From Hymenobacter volaticus (GTDB taxonomy: Bacteria > Bacteroidota > Bacteroidia > Cytophagales > Hymenobacteraceae), in assembly GCF_022921055.1 (NCBI RefSeq), contig NZ_CP095068.1, positions 1 to 64,000 on the forward strand: DNA of 64,000 nt. The letters run 5' to 3'. Shown one piece after another: positions 26,825 through 35,768 of the stretch (positions are counted from its first letter, which is position 1; every line of letters starts with the position of its first letter). The position numbers and the translations under genes were made by a program. The notes under the pieces are model-generated. The model worked only from the letters and a program-made list of their open reading frames with translations. It was not told the origin of the DNA and ran no database searches.

Positions 26825-29800
26825 TTAGAAAGAAACATTAAGACCGAGGGTCACCAGGCGCACGCTCGGATACACGCGGCCACTGCTGCCCGTGCCACCA
26901 CCTAGGCCCACGCTCTCGCTGAACTCCGAGATTTCAGGATCAAACCCAATTTTGCGCAAGTGGCTGATGGTCAGCAAATCTTGTCCCGACACGAAGATGC
27001 GTAGCTGCTCAATACCGGCTTTGCTGGTAAGCGTGGTCGGTAGGGTATAGCCGAGCTGCACGTTTTTGAGGCGGGCGTACGCGCCATTGCGCAGCCAGTA
27101 ATCTGACCCTTGGTTGTTGTTGGTAGAAGCCGTACCGATGGTCAGGCGGGGGTACGAGGCATCGGTGTTGGTCGGCGTCCAGCGGTCGAGGTGTTGGGCG
27201 TACACGTTTTCCCAGTTGTTGTGAAAGGCTTCCACCCCTTCTCCGCGGATGTACAAATTGCGCTTGCCTACACCCTGCACGAACACCACCAAATCAAACC
27301 CTTTGTAATCGGCCGTGTAGGTAGCCCCGAAGGTGTAGCGCGGGAACGGATTGCCGAGCACGTAGCGGTCGTCTTGGTTGATGACACCGTCGCCGTTGCG
27401 GTCCACGTAGCGGATATCGCCGGGGCGTAGCGCGCCAGGCGACACGAAGGCGGGCTTAGGACCCGCATTGGTTTCCTCTAGCGTTTGATAGATGCCATCC
27501 GTGCGGTAGCCGTAGTACGAGTTGATGGGGTAGCCCTCGCGGATGATGTTGGTCGCGTCACCGCCCCGGATGGTTTCCACGCCCTTGGTATCGGTCACCA
27601 AGTTGCGGGTGTCGGCGGCGTTGAGGGTCAGACTCTGGTTGAAACCGCGCTCGGTGCGCAGGCGGTAGGTGGCCGAAACTTCCCACCCTTGGTTGCGGAC
27701 GCTAGCCGCGTTCTGGGTCGGAGCGCCCGCCCCGAAGGCGCCGGCTACCGGCAAGTCAATCAGGATGTCGCTGGTGCGCTTGTCGAAGTAATCGAAGCTA
27801 ATCGACAGGGCATTCTTGAAGAAGGCGGCATCCACACCGATATTGCCCATTGTGGCCGTTTCCCACGTGATGTCGCGGTTGGCCGTGCTGAAGTTGGCAC
27901 CTGGCACGGCCTGCTCGCCAAACGTGTAAGTGCCCGGCGAGGTGCTGATCGTGCTCAAGTAGCGGTACAAGCCAATGTTCTGGTTGCCGAGTTGCCCAAT
28001 CGAGCCCCGCACTTTCAAATCACTGAAGCTTGGCTGCAAGAAACTCAAGAAGTTCTCCTCCAGCGGCCGCCAGCCCGCCGACACCGACGGGAAGAAGCCC
28101 CAACGCTTGTTGCTCGCAAACCGCGACGAGCCATCGTACCGGAAGCTACCTTCGAGGAGATACTTGCCAGCAAAAGCATAGTTCAGACGGCCGAATACCG
28201 AGTTCAGCGCCCACTGCTCGTTGTTGCCGTAGGTGCCGTTGGCGTGGTTGCCGCCGCTAGGGTCGGTGATGTTGCCGTAGGTGGTACCGTTGCTGATGAC
28301 GCCGAAGTTGTTGCCCGGCACGTTGATAACGCGAATACCCGCGCGGTCGTCGTTGTAGTGCTCACTCGAATAGCCAACCAAGGCCTTTACTTCGTGCTTC
28401 TGCCCTAGGGCGCGCTCGTAGTTGATGGTCGCCTGGTAGTTGGTGAGCAGGGTGCGCTGGGTGCGGTCCGTAACCGAGTTGTTGCCGTCGCCGCCCGAAG
28501 TAGGCGAGCCGTCGAGCGTCACGTATTGCAAGCTGCGCGTAAACTCGTTCATGCGGTAGTTCCACAGGTCGCCGCCCACGAGGCCACGCAGCTTCAAGCC
28601 CTTAATCACTTCGTACTCCGCGTTGAGGTTGCCGTAGCCGTTGTCGTTGGAGTTGGTGCGCAAGCCCCCATTCCGCAATCGGTTCACCGGGTTGTCGCTC
28701 GACGTAGCCGGCGTCACGTAGTTGCCCAGCGAGTCCTGGAGCGGATAAATGACGGGAATGCGCACCGCGTCGCTGATAATCCATTCGGTAGCGAAGGCGT
28801 GCTCCCGGGTGCTCACGCGGGCGTAGGAGAGAATAGCGCCCACCGACAGCTTCTCGGTGACTTGGGTGTTCAGATTCAAGCGAGCGTTGAGGCGCTTGAA
28901 CCCGTAGTTGTCGCCTACCAGCAGGCTGTTTTGGTCCACGTAACCCAGCGACACCAGGTAACGGGTTTTGCCCGAGCCACCGCTGAGGCTAAGGTTGTGG
29001 TTTTGCTGCAGGGCTTGCTTTTTCAGCACCGCATCGAGGTACCATTGGTAGTCGCCCTGGGCCGCGAAGTCGCGCATCTGCTGGGGGCTGAACTGCGGAC
29101 TCTGCCCCGAGTTGACCAGCGCCTCATTTTTGAGTTGCATAAATTCAAGACCCGTGACGGGGCGACGCAAAAAGTTGGGGGACTGCCACCCCACCAGCGT
29201 GTTGTAACTTAACACGGGCTGCTGGTTGAGTGCCCCTTTTTTCGTGGTAACAAGCAAAACTCCGTTGGCTCCCCGCGAACCGTAGATGGCTGCCGACGCA
29301 GCATCTTTCAGCACCGTAATGCTTTCAATGTCGTTGGGATTAAGCGAGTTAAGCGAGCCAGCAATGCCGTCTACTACTACCAGCGGTGAAGCATTGCCGA
29401 GGGTACCCACGCCCCGGATGTTGATGTTGAGGCCTGCTCCCGGCTCGGCGCTGCTTTGCTGAATTGTGAGGTTGGGAGCGGTGCCTTGGAGTGCTTGCGC
29501 CACGTTGGTTACGGGCCGATTTTCCAGCGCGGGCGCCGCTACTGTGCTGATAGCTCCGGTTACTTCGGCCTTTTGCTGAGTGCCGTAGCCGATTACCACG
29601 ACTTCGTTCAGGGCTTTAGCGTCTTCCGCCAAAGTTACCCTGAGGCTGCTGGTTGCACCTTGAACCGCAACTTCTTGGCGGGCAAAGCCAACGAAGCTGA
29701 AAACGAGGGTGCTGTTTTCTGGGGCGAGCAAGGAAAAGCTGCCATCGGGGCCGGTGCTAGTGCCCTGGGTGGTGCCTTTCACGACCACCGTCACGCCGGG

Positions 29801-30253
29801 CAGTCCCGCTCCCTGGCCATCAACTACTTTGCCCGCAACCGTGACGTCTTGCTGTTCGGAATCGTTTGCACCTTTATTGATGCGTTCAACCGCGACAGGA
29901 GTGATGACGTAATCGTTTGCATGTAGTTTTCTATAGCCCAAGCCCACTTGGGGCAGCACACTCGCCAGGCGGGCGTCAAGCGTAGTTACCTCGCTCGGGG
30001 CAACCACGCGCTTGTCGCCGACAAGTTCGGTGTCGTAGGCAATAATGCTCTTGTACTGCTTTTCCCACTGCTTAAGCAGGTGTTTGAGGGAAACGGCCTC
30101 AGCGGCCGCCGGCCGCGCGTGTGGCCGCTGCGTCGAGGCTAGTAGCTGGGCTGAGGCGGCCGGGCTAAATGCATTTAGCAACAACAAACTTGTTGTGGAA
30201 AGCAATAAGCGAGAACCGGATCTGCCAGGGAAATTAGTAGGAGGTAGGTTCAT
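26825..30253 (-). CDS. SusC-like TonB-dependent transducer with STN domain (mannan locus 1)
   Basis: This 1142-residue outer-membrane receptor has a signal peptide, then an STN signalling domain (about residues 52-118, SLKHLLKQWEKQYKSIIAYD), a carboxypeptidase-like domain (about 135-215), the EVVVIGYGTQ segment, a plug and a full 22-strand-type barrel ending in LGLNVSF. The STN domain is what FecR-type anti-sigma factors contact, and the adjacent upstream gene is FecR-like. The start codon at 30253 overlaps the FecR stop by four bases (ATGA), so the two are co-translated. It is intact, unlike several other genes here. Substrate: probably mannan oligosaccharides, from neighbours. Confidence 0.95.
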   Translation of the reverse strand: MNLPPTNFPGRSGSRLLLSTTSLLLLNAFSPAASAQLLASTQRPHARPAAAEAVSLKHLLKQWEKQYKSIIAYDTELVGDKRVVAPSEVTTLDARLASVLPQVGLGYRKLHANDYVITPVAVERINKGANDSEQQDVTVAGKVVDGQGAGLPGVTVVVKGTTQGTSTGPDGSFSLLAPENSTLVFSFVGFARQEVAVQGATSSLRVTLAEDAKALNEVVVIGYGTQQKAEVTGAISTVAAPALENRPVTNVAQALQGTAPNLTIQQSSAEPGAGLNINIRGVGTLGNASPLVVVDGIAGSLNSLNPNDIESITVLKDAASAAIYGSRGANGVLLVTTKKGALNQQPVLSYNTLVGWQSPNFLRRPVTGLEFMQLKNEALVNSGQSPQFSPQQMRDFAAQGDYQWYLDAVLKKQALQQNHNLSLSGGSGKTRYLVSLGYVDQNSLLVGDNYGFKRLNARLNLNTQVTEKLSVGAILSYARVSTREHAFATEWIISDAVRIPVIYPLQDSLGNYVTPATSSDNPVNRLRNGGLRTNSNDNGYGNLNAEYEVIKGLKLRGLVGGDLWNYRMNEFTRSLQYVTLDGSPTSGGDGNNSVTDRTQRTLLTNYQATINYERALGQKHEVKALVGYSSEHYNDDRAGIRVINVPGNNFGVISNGTTYGNITDPSGGNHANGTYGNNEQWALNSVFGRLNYAFAGKYLLEGSFRYDGSSRFASNKRWGFFPSVSAGWRPLEENFLSFLQPSFSDLKVRGSIGQLGNQNIGLYRYLSTISTSPGTYTFGEQAVPGANFSTANRDITWETATMGNIGVDAAFFKNALSISFDYFDKRTSDILIDLPVAGAFGAGAPTQNAASVRNQGWEVSATYRLRTERGFNQSLTLNAADTRNLVTDTKGVETIRGGDATNIIREGYPINSYYGYRTDGIYQTLEETNAGPKPAFVSPGALRPGDIRYVDRNGDGVINQDDRYVLGNPFPRYTFGATYTADYKGFDLVVFVQGVGKRNLYIRGEGVEAFHNNWENVYAQHLDRWTPTNTDASYPRLTIGTASTNNNQGSDYWLRNGAYARLKNVQLGYTLPTTLTSKAGIEQLRIFVSGQDLLTISHLRKIGFDPEISEFSESVGLGGGTGSSGRVYPSVRLVTLGLNVSF

Positions 30254-31284
30254 GGATTGTGGTGGGATGAAGGGTGATTAGACAAGATAACTTGGTTTTG
30301 CCGACGAACGATTTGCAGATTGAAGGTTGCCGCTAGGTTTTCGCAGAGCAGATCCAAGTTATTGCTCGGGAAAGTGCCCGTGAACTTGCGTTGCTTTAAA
30401 GCCGGACTAGCTACCACCACCTCCACCCCGTAGGTGTCTTGCAGGCGAGTGGCAATGTCGGCAATGGTAGTGGCCTCAAAGACTAGTTTGCCGTCGGCCC
30501 AGGCGGCGTAGGGTGCGGCCTGAACAGCTTGGTGCACCACTTTGCTAGGATTCTGATCGGAAGTTTCCAGCAATTCTCCGGGCTTGAGGATCACCTTGGC
30601 TTTGGTGGTGTCGGCGAAAGCTACCTGTACCTTACCCGAGAGCAGTACCACGCGGGCCTGCTCGTGCCGCCGATACACGGTAAACTTGGTGCCAAGCACT
30701 TCCACATTGAGGCCCGCTGTGGTATGCACTACAAACGGCTGGTGGTTGGGCATGTGCTTCACCGAAAAGTAGGCTTCCCCGTCCAGCCACACCTCGCGGG
30801 GGCGTTCGGAATTGGGTGTGGCGGCGTAGCGCACCGTAGAATGCGCGTTCAAGGTTACCTCCGACCCGTCGGGCAGTTGCACCACGCGGGTTTGGCCGTA
30901 AGGCGTAGCGTAGCTAGCAACCGTGGGCTCGGCAACTTGGCCGCGCTCATGCACCAGCCAGCTGGTGCCCGCTACTGCGCCTACCACGGCAGCGGCGGCC
31001 GCCCAGCGGCGCCACATTACGGGACGAGCTGCGCTAGCCGTAGGGATGCTGTCTAGTTGCATACGCGCATAGATGTTTTCCCGCATGCTGGCGTAGTCGT
31101 ACGGGTCGTTGCCATCGGCGGGGCGCACCGGCTCGGACTCCAGGGCCTGCTGGCTCATCCAATACTGGGCGAGCAGCTCGTTGGCCGGGTCTGCGAGCCA
31201 TGCGCGAACAGTCCGCGCTTCCTCCAGCGTGGTTTCGCCCCGTACATAGCGCAGGCAGGTTTCATAGTTGATTTCTGTGTGCAT
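30250..31284 (-). CDS. FecR-family anti-sigma factor
   Basis: This 344-residue inner-membrane protein has a short cytoplasmic helical part (residues 1-90), one membrane helix (about 91-111, WRRWAAAAAVVGAVAGTSWL), a FecR domain (about 125-220, TPYGQTRVVQLPDGSEVTLN, REVWLDGEAYF) and a C-terminal DUF4974 domain (about 265-335). The start at 31284 is chosen because upstream residues are unlike the family. It should hold the ECF sigma factor encoded divergently at 31582 and release it when the STN-SusC binds its ligand. Confidence 0.92.
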   Translation of the reverse strand: MHTEINYETCLRYVRGETTLEEARTVRAWLADPANELLAQYWMSQQALESEPVRPADGNDPYDYASMRENIYARMQLDSIPTASAARPVMWRRWAAAAAVVGAVAGTSWLVHERGQVAEPTVASYATPYGQTRVVQLPDGSEVTLNAHSTVRYAATPNSERPREVWLDGEAYFSVKHMPNHQPFVVHTTAGLNVEVLGTKFTVYRRHEQARVVLLSGKVQVAFADTTKAKVILKPGELLETSDQNPSKVVHQAVQAAPYAAWADGKLVFEATTIADIATRLQDTYGVEVVVASPALKQRKFTGTFPSNNLDLLCENLAATFNLQIVRRQNQVILSNHPSSHHNP

Positions 31285-31581
31285 AGGCAAGTTTGCTACG
31301 TCTCTCTGAGTGGTAAAAGCCACGAAGCACCCGCTCCCCCAACGCCCCCTGAAAATATTTTTTTCGTCGTTTGCTAACGCGGTTGCTTGCCTTATCGGTA
31401 GCGCCAAAACAGCAGTAATCAAGGCAGCAAGAGCAGCTAGCAGCAGTTCAAAGGGAACTTCTTGGCGCGGCCTTACACTTGAGCCTGGAATAAGTTTTTT
31501 ATTCTTGCAGCGACTTGCTAGAGTTTTTTATATTTAAGTACTCAGGCACACGCGCAAGCTTTTACCCCTGCCTACTTTCCC
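31285..31581. promoter_or_regulatory. Divergent promoter region of the FecR-SusCDE operon and the ECF sigma gene
   Basis: About 300 bases lie between the divergent anti-sigma and sigma genes and must contain both promoters. An AT-rich block at about 31490-31545 sits just before the sigma gene. No specific ECF promoter element could be fixed by eye. Confidence 0.5.
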
Positions 31582-32163
31582 TTGAAAGTCGTACGAGAAT
31601 TTTCAGATCCATCCTGCTTAGAACGCCTCCAGAAAAATGACACGGCGGCTTTCGACTTGCTGTTCGATCAGCACGCGCCTGGCTTGTGCCGATTCGTGCA
31701 CGGCTACTTGAAGAGCCACGCCGACGCCGAAGAGGTGGTGCAGGATTGCTTTCTGAAGCTTTGGGAGCGGCGCCATGAATTCGATAAGGGTATAGTTTTC
31801 AAGACCTATCTCTACACTTCCGCTTACCGCGCTATCTTAAAGCAACTGCGGCGCCAGCGGTATTGGGTGTTCGAGGATTGCGATGGAGAAGTGCTCATCG
31901 AAGAAGGCAATCCGGGCAAAATAATGGAGTACCAGGAGCTAGAGCAGCTGTACCAGCTAGCGGTAGCGCAGCTGCCTTCGCGTCGGCGTCAGATATTTGC
32001 CTTGAGCCGGCAGAGTGGTCTTTCGCACGCAATGATTGCCAACGAGTTGAATATTTCAGTGAAGTGCGTGGAAAACCAGATGACGCATGCCCTGAAGTTT
32101 ATGAAGCTGTACTTTCAAGCGCACGGCGTATCGTTGGGGCTTGTTTTTTTACTGCTCTCGTAG
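31582..32163 (+). CDS. ECF sigma factor of the Bacteroidetes FecR-linked type
   Basis: This 193-residue sigma factor has region 2 (FDLLFDQHAPGLCRFVHGYL, AEEVVQDCFLKLWERR, TYLYTSAYRAILKQLRRQ) and region 4 (LPSRRRQIFALSRQSGLSHA, IANELNISVKCVENQMTHAL). The frame appears to open with TTG at 31582; no in-frame ATG lies near the expected N-terminus. It is divergent from the FecR gene, the standard arrangement for trans-envelope induction of SusCD operons. The expected target is the adjacent FecR-SusC-SusD-SusE-GH76-GH92 operon. Confidence 0.9.
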   Translation: MKVVREFSDPSCLERLQKNDTAAFDLLFDQHAPGLCRFVHGYLKSHADAEEVVQDCFLKLWERRHEFDKGIVFKTYLYTSAYRAILKQLRRQRYWVFEDCDGEVLIEEGNPGKIMEYQELEQLYQLAVAQLPSRRRQIFALSRQSGLSHAMIANELNISVKCVENQMTHALKFMKLYFQAHGVSLGLVFLLLS

Positions 32164-32236
32164 CGCCTGCTCACTTATCAAATCCTACCGGAAAAGGTTG
32201 TTCTCGAGAAGCTACATCACTATAAATGGTAAACGA

Positions 32237-32277
32237 AACGCTCCAATACCGCATGGTTAGTGCGGTATTGGAGCGTT
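32237..32277. terminator. Bidirectional terminator between sigma and DUF1080 genes
   Basis: A perfect 17-bp stem (32237-32253 with 32261-32277, 7-base loop) lies between two converging genes, so it can end transcripts from both sides. It is the boundary between mannan loci 1 and 2. Confidence 0.8.
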
Positions 32278-32299
32278 CTTGTAAACAGCAGAATTTGCT

Positions 32300-33046
32300 C
32301 TAGAGCGTACGGATCTTGATGTTTTTGTACCACACTTTGTCGCCGTGGTCTTGCAAGGCGATGTGGCCTTTCTTGGTGCGGCCGTAGCCGGGCATAGAAT
32401 TGAACTTGCTGTCTTTTACCATAGCTTCCCACTCAGGGCTTAGCAACTGGTATTCCACCACTTTTTTACCATTGAGCCAGTGTTCTACGTGGCCCTTGTT
32501 AACAACTAGTTTAACAGTGTTCCACTGCCCGGCGGGTTTAACGGCGGGCGTTGACAACGGAATCAAATCGTACAAAGAACCGGCTTGGCGGTTGTTGTTT
32601 TTGCCCATTTTAGCGTCGGGGTGCCGTTCATCATCTAGCACTTGCATTTCGGGGCCGGAGCTATAGGTTGCCGAGTACTGAGGGTCTTCCGACACGTTGT
32701 AGATTATGCCGCTGTTTCCTCCTTCTGAAATCTTCCAGTCCAGAACGAGCTCATAATTTTCGTACTCGTTTTTCGTCACAATATCGCCCCCACCTTTACC
32801 TACTAGGGTAATGGCATTGCTTTCAATCTGCCAGGACGAGGGCACGGCTTCCTTTTGAAAGCCTTTGAAGTTGTTCATCGATTTGCCGTCGAACAACAAC
32901 ACCCAACCGGCTTTCGCTTCCGCTTTCGTTAGCGTATTATCTTCTGGTTTAGGAGCGTTGGCGCGCATGGTGAAGGCGCCGGCAAAAAGCAAAATCAGAC
33001 CAGTTGCGAAAAGGAGGGCGATACTTGGTTTTCTGGAGTAGGTCAT
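32300..33046 (-). CDS. DUF1080-domain protein (3-keto-glycoside hydrolase-like)
   Basis: This 248-residue exported protein has an N-terminal hydrophobic segment (SIALLFATGLILLFAGAF) and a DUF1080 concanavalin-type domain: GWVLLFDGKSMNNFKGF, WKISEGGNSGIIYNV, GPEMQVLDDERHPDA, and a closing GHIALQDHGDKVWYKNIKIR. Some DUF1080 proteins hydrolyse 3-keto-glycosides made by sugar dehydrogenases; most members are untested. It is the last gene of the leftward run starting at 38950. A GMC dehydrogenase pair that could make 3-keto sugars lies 15 kb away; the link is inference. Confidence 0.85.
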   Translation of the reverse strand: MTYSRKPSIALLFATGLILLFAGAFTMRANAPKPEDNTLTKAEAKAGWVLLFDGKSMNNFKGFQKEAVPSSWQIESNAITLVGKGGGDIVTKNEYENYELVLDWKISEGGNSGIIYNVSEDPQYSATYSSGPEMQVLDDERHPDAKMGKNNNRQAGSLYDLIPLSTPAVKPAGQWNTVKLVVNKGHVEHWLNGKKVVEYQLLSPEWEAMVKDSKFNSMPGYGRTKKGHIALQDHGDKVWYKNIKIRTL

Positions 33047-33102
33047 AGCCAAAAAGTTAAGGAGGGTTAAATCATCACGAAGCAGTAGCAAAAAAGCTGC
33101 CC

Positions 33103-34143
33103 TTATTTCAGGCGGTGTGCCTCAACGCCTTCGGCTGTGATTTTGATGGGCTTGATGTGGCCCTGCGCGTCAAAGAAAAGCTGGTCGATGCAGGTGACGC
33201 GGTGGTTGCCGTCGGTTTCGCCCAGCGGGCGGCGGTGGTAAACGACGTACCAGTTGTCGGTGCCGGGTGCCTGCAGCACCGAGTGGTGCCCGGCACCGGT
33301 GGCCACCTGAGGGTCTTGCTGCAAGACTTTGCCTATGCGCTGGAACGGCCCCAGCGGGGAATCCGCCACGGCGTAGGCCACTGAATAGTTGGGTCCGGTC
33401 CAGCCGCCTTCCGACCACATAAAGTAGTACTTGCCGTCTTTGCGAAACATGAAAGGACCCTCCACATAGCCCTGCGGCGTGATTTCCTTGTAGAGCTTGC
33501 CGTCGGCCTGGGGTACGAAGCCCGTGAAATCGTCTTTGAGCCGGGCGATGTTGCAGTGCGACCAGCCTCCGTAAATCATGTAATACGTCCCGTCCTTGTC
33601 TTGAAACACGAACTGGTCGATGGGTTGGGCCCCGTTATGAATCTGCCCGATCAGCGGCTTGCCCAGGTAATCGGTGAAGGGGCCTTCCGGCCGGTCGGCC
33701 ACGGCCACGCCGATACCGCCGATTTCGCCTTCGTGCACGTCGTTAGCGCCGAAGAAAAGAAAGTACTTGCTGCCTTTTTTTATGATCGAAGGGGCCCACA
33801 TGGCTTTGCGAGCCCACTTCACACTAGCCGTGTCGATGATGCGCGGATGCTTGGTCCAGTTCACCAGATCGGGCGAGGAAAAAGCATCCATGAACACTTG
33901 CTGCTCGTAGGGAGCGGAGTAGGTGGGATAAATCCAGTATTGACCGTTGAAGATGGTGGCTTCCGGATCGGCGTACCAGCCCGGAAACACCGGATTGCCG
34001 GATTTTTTTGGGGTAGTAGTTGGCGCAAACGAGGTCTTCACCGGCTTGCGCGTAGCAGTGCTGGTTTGGCCAAGTGCTGGTGAGGCGGCAACAAGGCCAA
34101 ACACGAGCCCAAGCAAGGGCAAGCTTTTGCGGAAGTTGTACAT
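33103..34143 (-). CDS. Secreted glycoside hydrolase family 43 protein (locus 2)
   Basis: This 346-residue enzyme starts at 34143 with a signal peptide (SLPLLGLVFGLVAASPALG) and a GH43 five-bladed domain. Seen: the base motif WYADPEATIF, MWAPSIIKKGSKYFLFF, DQFVFQDKDGTYYMIYGG and YVEGPFMFRKDGKYYFMW, which has the usual Glu-Gly-Pro of the acid, and a late VATGAGHHSVL. A longer open frame to 34443 overlaps the GH125 gene end and is rejected. GH43 members act on arabinose- or xylose-containing chains, so its presence here suggests that the target glycan is not pure mannan. Confidence 0.9.
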   Translation of the reverse strand: MYNFRKSLPLLGLVFGLVAASPALGQTSTATRKPVKTSFAPTTTPKKSGNPVFPGWYADPEATIFNGQYWIYPTYSAPYEQQVFMDAFSSPDLVNWTKHPRIIDTASVKWARKAMWAPSIIKKGSKYFLFFGANDVHEGEIGGIGVAVADRPEGPFTDYLGKPLIGQIHNGAQPIDQFVFQDKDGTYYMIYGGWSHCNIARLKDDFTGFVPQADGKLYKEITPQGYVEGPFMFRKDGKYYFMWSEGGWTGPNYSVAYAVADSPLGPFQRIGKVLQQDPQVATGAGHHSVLQAPGTDNWYVVYHRRPLGETDGNHRVTCIDQLFFDAQGHIKPIKITAEGVEAHRLK

Positions 34144-34258
34144 GGATTTCACCTTTGGTTTTCGCTCGCCCATCGGATTTTCGAAAATTTTCTGTTGGTA
34201 ATTAATGCGCATGTATCCCTGCTTCTCCCTTGGTCGCTGAAGGGGCCTATCGGTAGGC

Positions 34259-35677
34259 TTAAGCCAGCAACTGGGGTTTTTCCTGGTACACTTTCCACAG
34301 GAATTCTCCGAAGATAGTGTTGGCCCAGGCAAACCAGGAGCGCGTAAACTTGGCCGGGTCGTCTTTGTGAAAAGACTCGTGCATGTAGCCGGTTCCGGCG
34401 TGAGTGCTCTTAAGGCTTTGCACGCAGGCGCGAATTTCAGCATCGTTGGTGCTTGTTAGTCCGCGGGTGACAATGGCTATCGGCCAGATCATGTCTTGTC
34501 CTACGTGCGGGCCCCCGATGCCCTCAGCTGCTTTGCCCTTGAAGAAGAAGGGATTATCCTGCGAAAGCAAAAACTTGCGGGTGTTCTGGTATACGGGGTC
34601 CGTGATAGGCACGGCGCCTAGATAGGGCAGCGAAACCAAGCTCGGCACGTTGGCATCGTCCATGAGCACCTGGCTGCCGAAACCATCGACTTCGTAGGCG
34701 TAGATCTTGCCGTGCTGGGGGTGGTTGACAATGGCGTGCTTGCGCAAGGCGGCTTCTACTTCACTGGCCAGCGCAGTCAATTCCTGGGCCGTGGTAGTGT
34801 CCTTGGCGAGGCTGGTCATCATCTCGCTGGCTTGCCGCAAGCTTACAACGGCGAAGAAATTGCTGGGCACCAGGAACGAATACAGCGTGGCATCGTCGCT
34901 GGGCCGGAACGCCGAGCAGATGAGGCCTACGGGCTGCACGGGGTAGCCGTAACCGCTCATGGGCTGGGTATCGGTAGCGGTAGCCGTTTGGCGTTGAAAT
35001 TTGTAGGGCCCTAAGTTTTCGCGGCGCTGCTGCTCCCGGAAGGTTTGCAAGGTTTTCTTAACGGCCTGCTGCCACTGCGCGTCAAATGGCTTGGTGTCGT
35101 TGGTTTTCTTCCAGTAATGATACGCTAGCCGGATAGGATAGCACAGCGAGTCGATTTCCCACTTCCGCTCGTGCACGCCCGCTTGCATCTTGGTCATATC
35201 CGTTTTCCACTCCCCAACCTTGGTGTCGTCACCGTAGAAAGCGTTGGCATACGGGTCCTTAATAACGCAACGAGTTTGCCGGTTAATAACGCCGGCCACC
35301 AACTGCCGAAGTTCGGTGTCTTTGTCGATGAACTGCAAATAAGGCCACACCTGCGCCGAACTGTCGCGCAGCCACATGGCGTCGATGTCGCCGGTGATGA
35401 CGTAGGTATCGGGCCGGCCCTGCAGCGTGGTGTGGGTTACGGTGGTGTCGAGAGTGCTCGGGAAGCAGTTGGCGAACAGCCAGCCTAGCTCCTTGTCCTT
35501 CACGTTCTTGTTGAACTCGGTGATAGCCGCTTCCACCGAGCGGCTACGAAAGCGCCGTTTGTCGGCGGCGGGCCGCACCACGGGAAAGGTCGGTGCCGAG
35601 CCGGCAAAGGAATATTGCTTGAGAAATACGCTGGCAGTAAGTAGGGAAAGGCCTTGAACGAAGTTTCTGCGGTTCAT
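34259..35677 (-). CDS. GH125 exo-alpha-1,6-mannosidase
   Basis: This 472-residue enzyme matches GH125 (formerly DUF1237), metal-independent exo-alpha-1,6-mannosidases. It starts MNRRNFVQGLSLLTASVFL, a twin-arginine-like export signal. Family motifs: DTYVITGDIDAMWLRDSSAQV, AGVHERKWEIDSLCYPIRLAY, GPHVGQDMIWPIAI and HESFHKDDPAKFTRSWFAWAN near the C-terminus. It lies between GH92 and GH43 on the same strand, a normal partner for trimming alpha-1,6-linked ends after GH92 has removed side chains. Confidence 0.94.
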   Translation of the reverse strand: MNRRNFVQGLSLLTASVFLKQYSFAGSAPTFPVVRPAADKRRFRSRSVEAAITEFNKNVKDKELGWLFANCFPSTLDTTVTHTTLQGRPDTYVITGDIDAMWLRDSSAQVWPYLQFIDKDTELRQLVAGVINRQTRCVIKDPYANAFYGDDTKVGEWKTDMTKMQAGVHERKWEIDSLCYPIRLAYHYWKKTNDTKPFDAQWQQAVKKTLQTFREQQRRENLGPYKFQRQTATATDTQPMSGYGYPVQPVGLICSAFRPSDDATLYSFLVPSNFFAVVSLRQASEMMTSLAKDTTTAQELTALASEVEAALRKHAIVNHPQHGKIYAYEVDGFGSQVLMDDANVPSLVSLPYLGAVPITDPVYQNTRKFLLSQDNPFFFKGKAAEGIGGPHVGQDMIWPIAIVTRGLTSTNDAEIRACVQSLKSTHAGTGYMHESFHKDDPAKFTRSWFAWANTIFGEFLWKVYQEKPQLLA

Positions 35678-35768
35678 GCGGGGGAGTGGGGTAGAAGAAA
35701 GAAAAGCTCAAGCTGTCGGGCCAGGGTTTCAGCACGTGTAGCGGAGCGCTGTTGGGCCGTCGGCGCAG

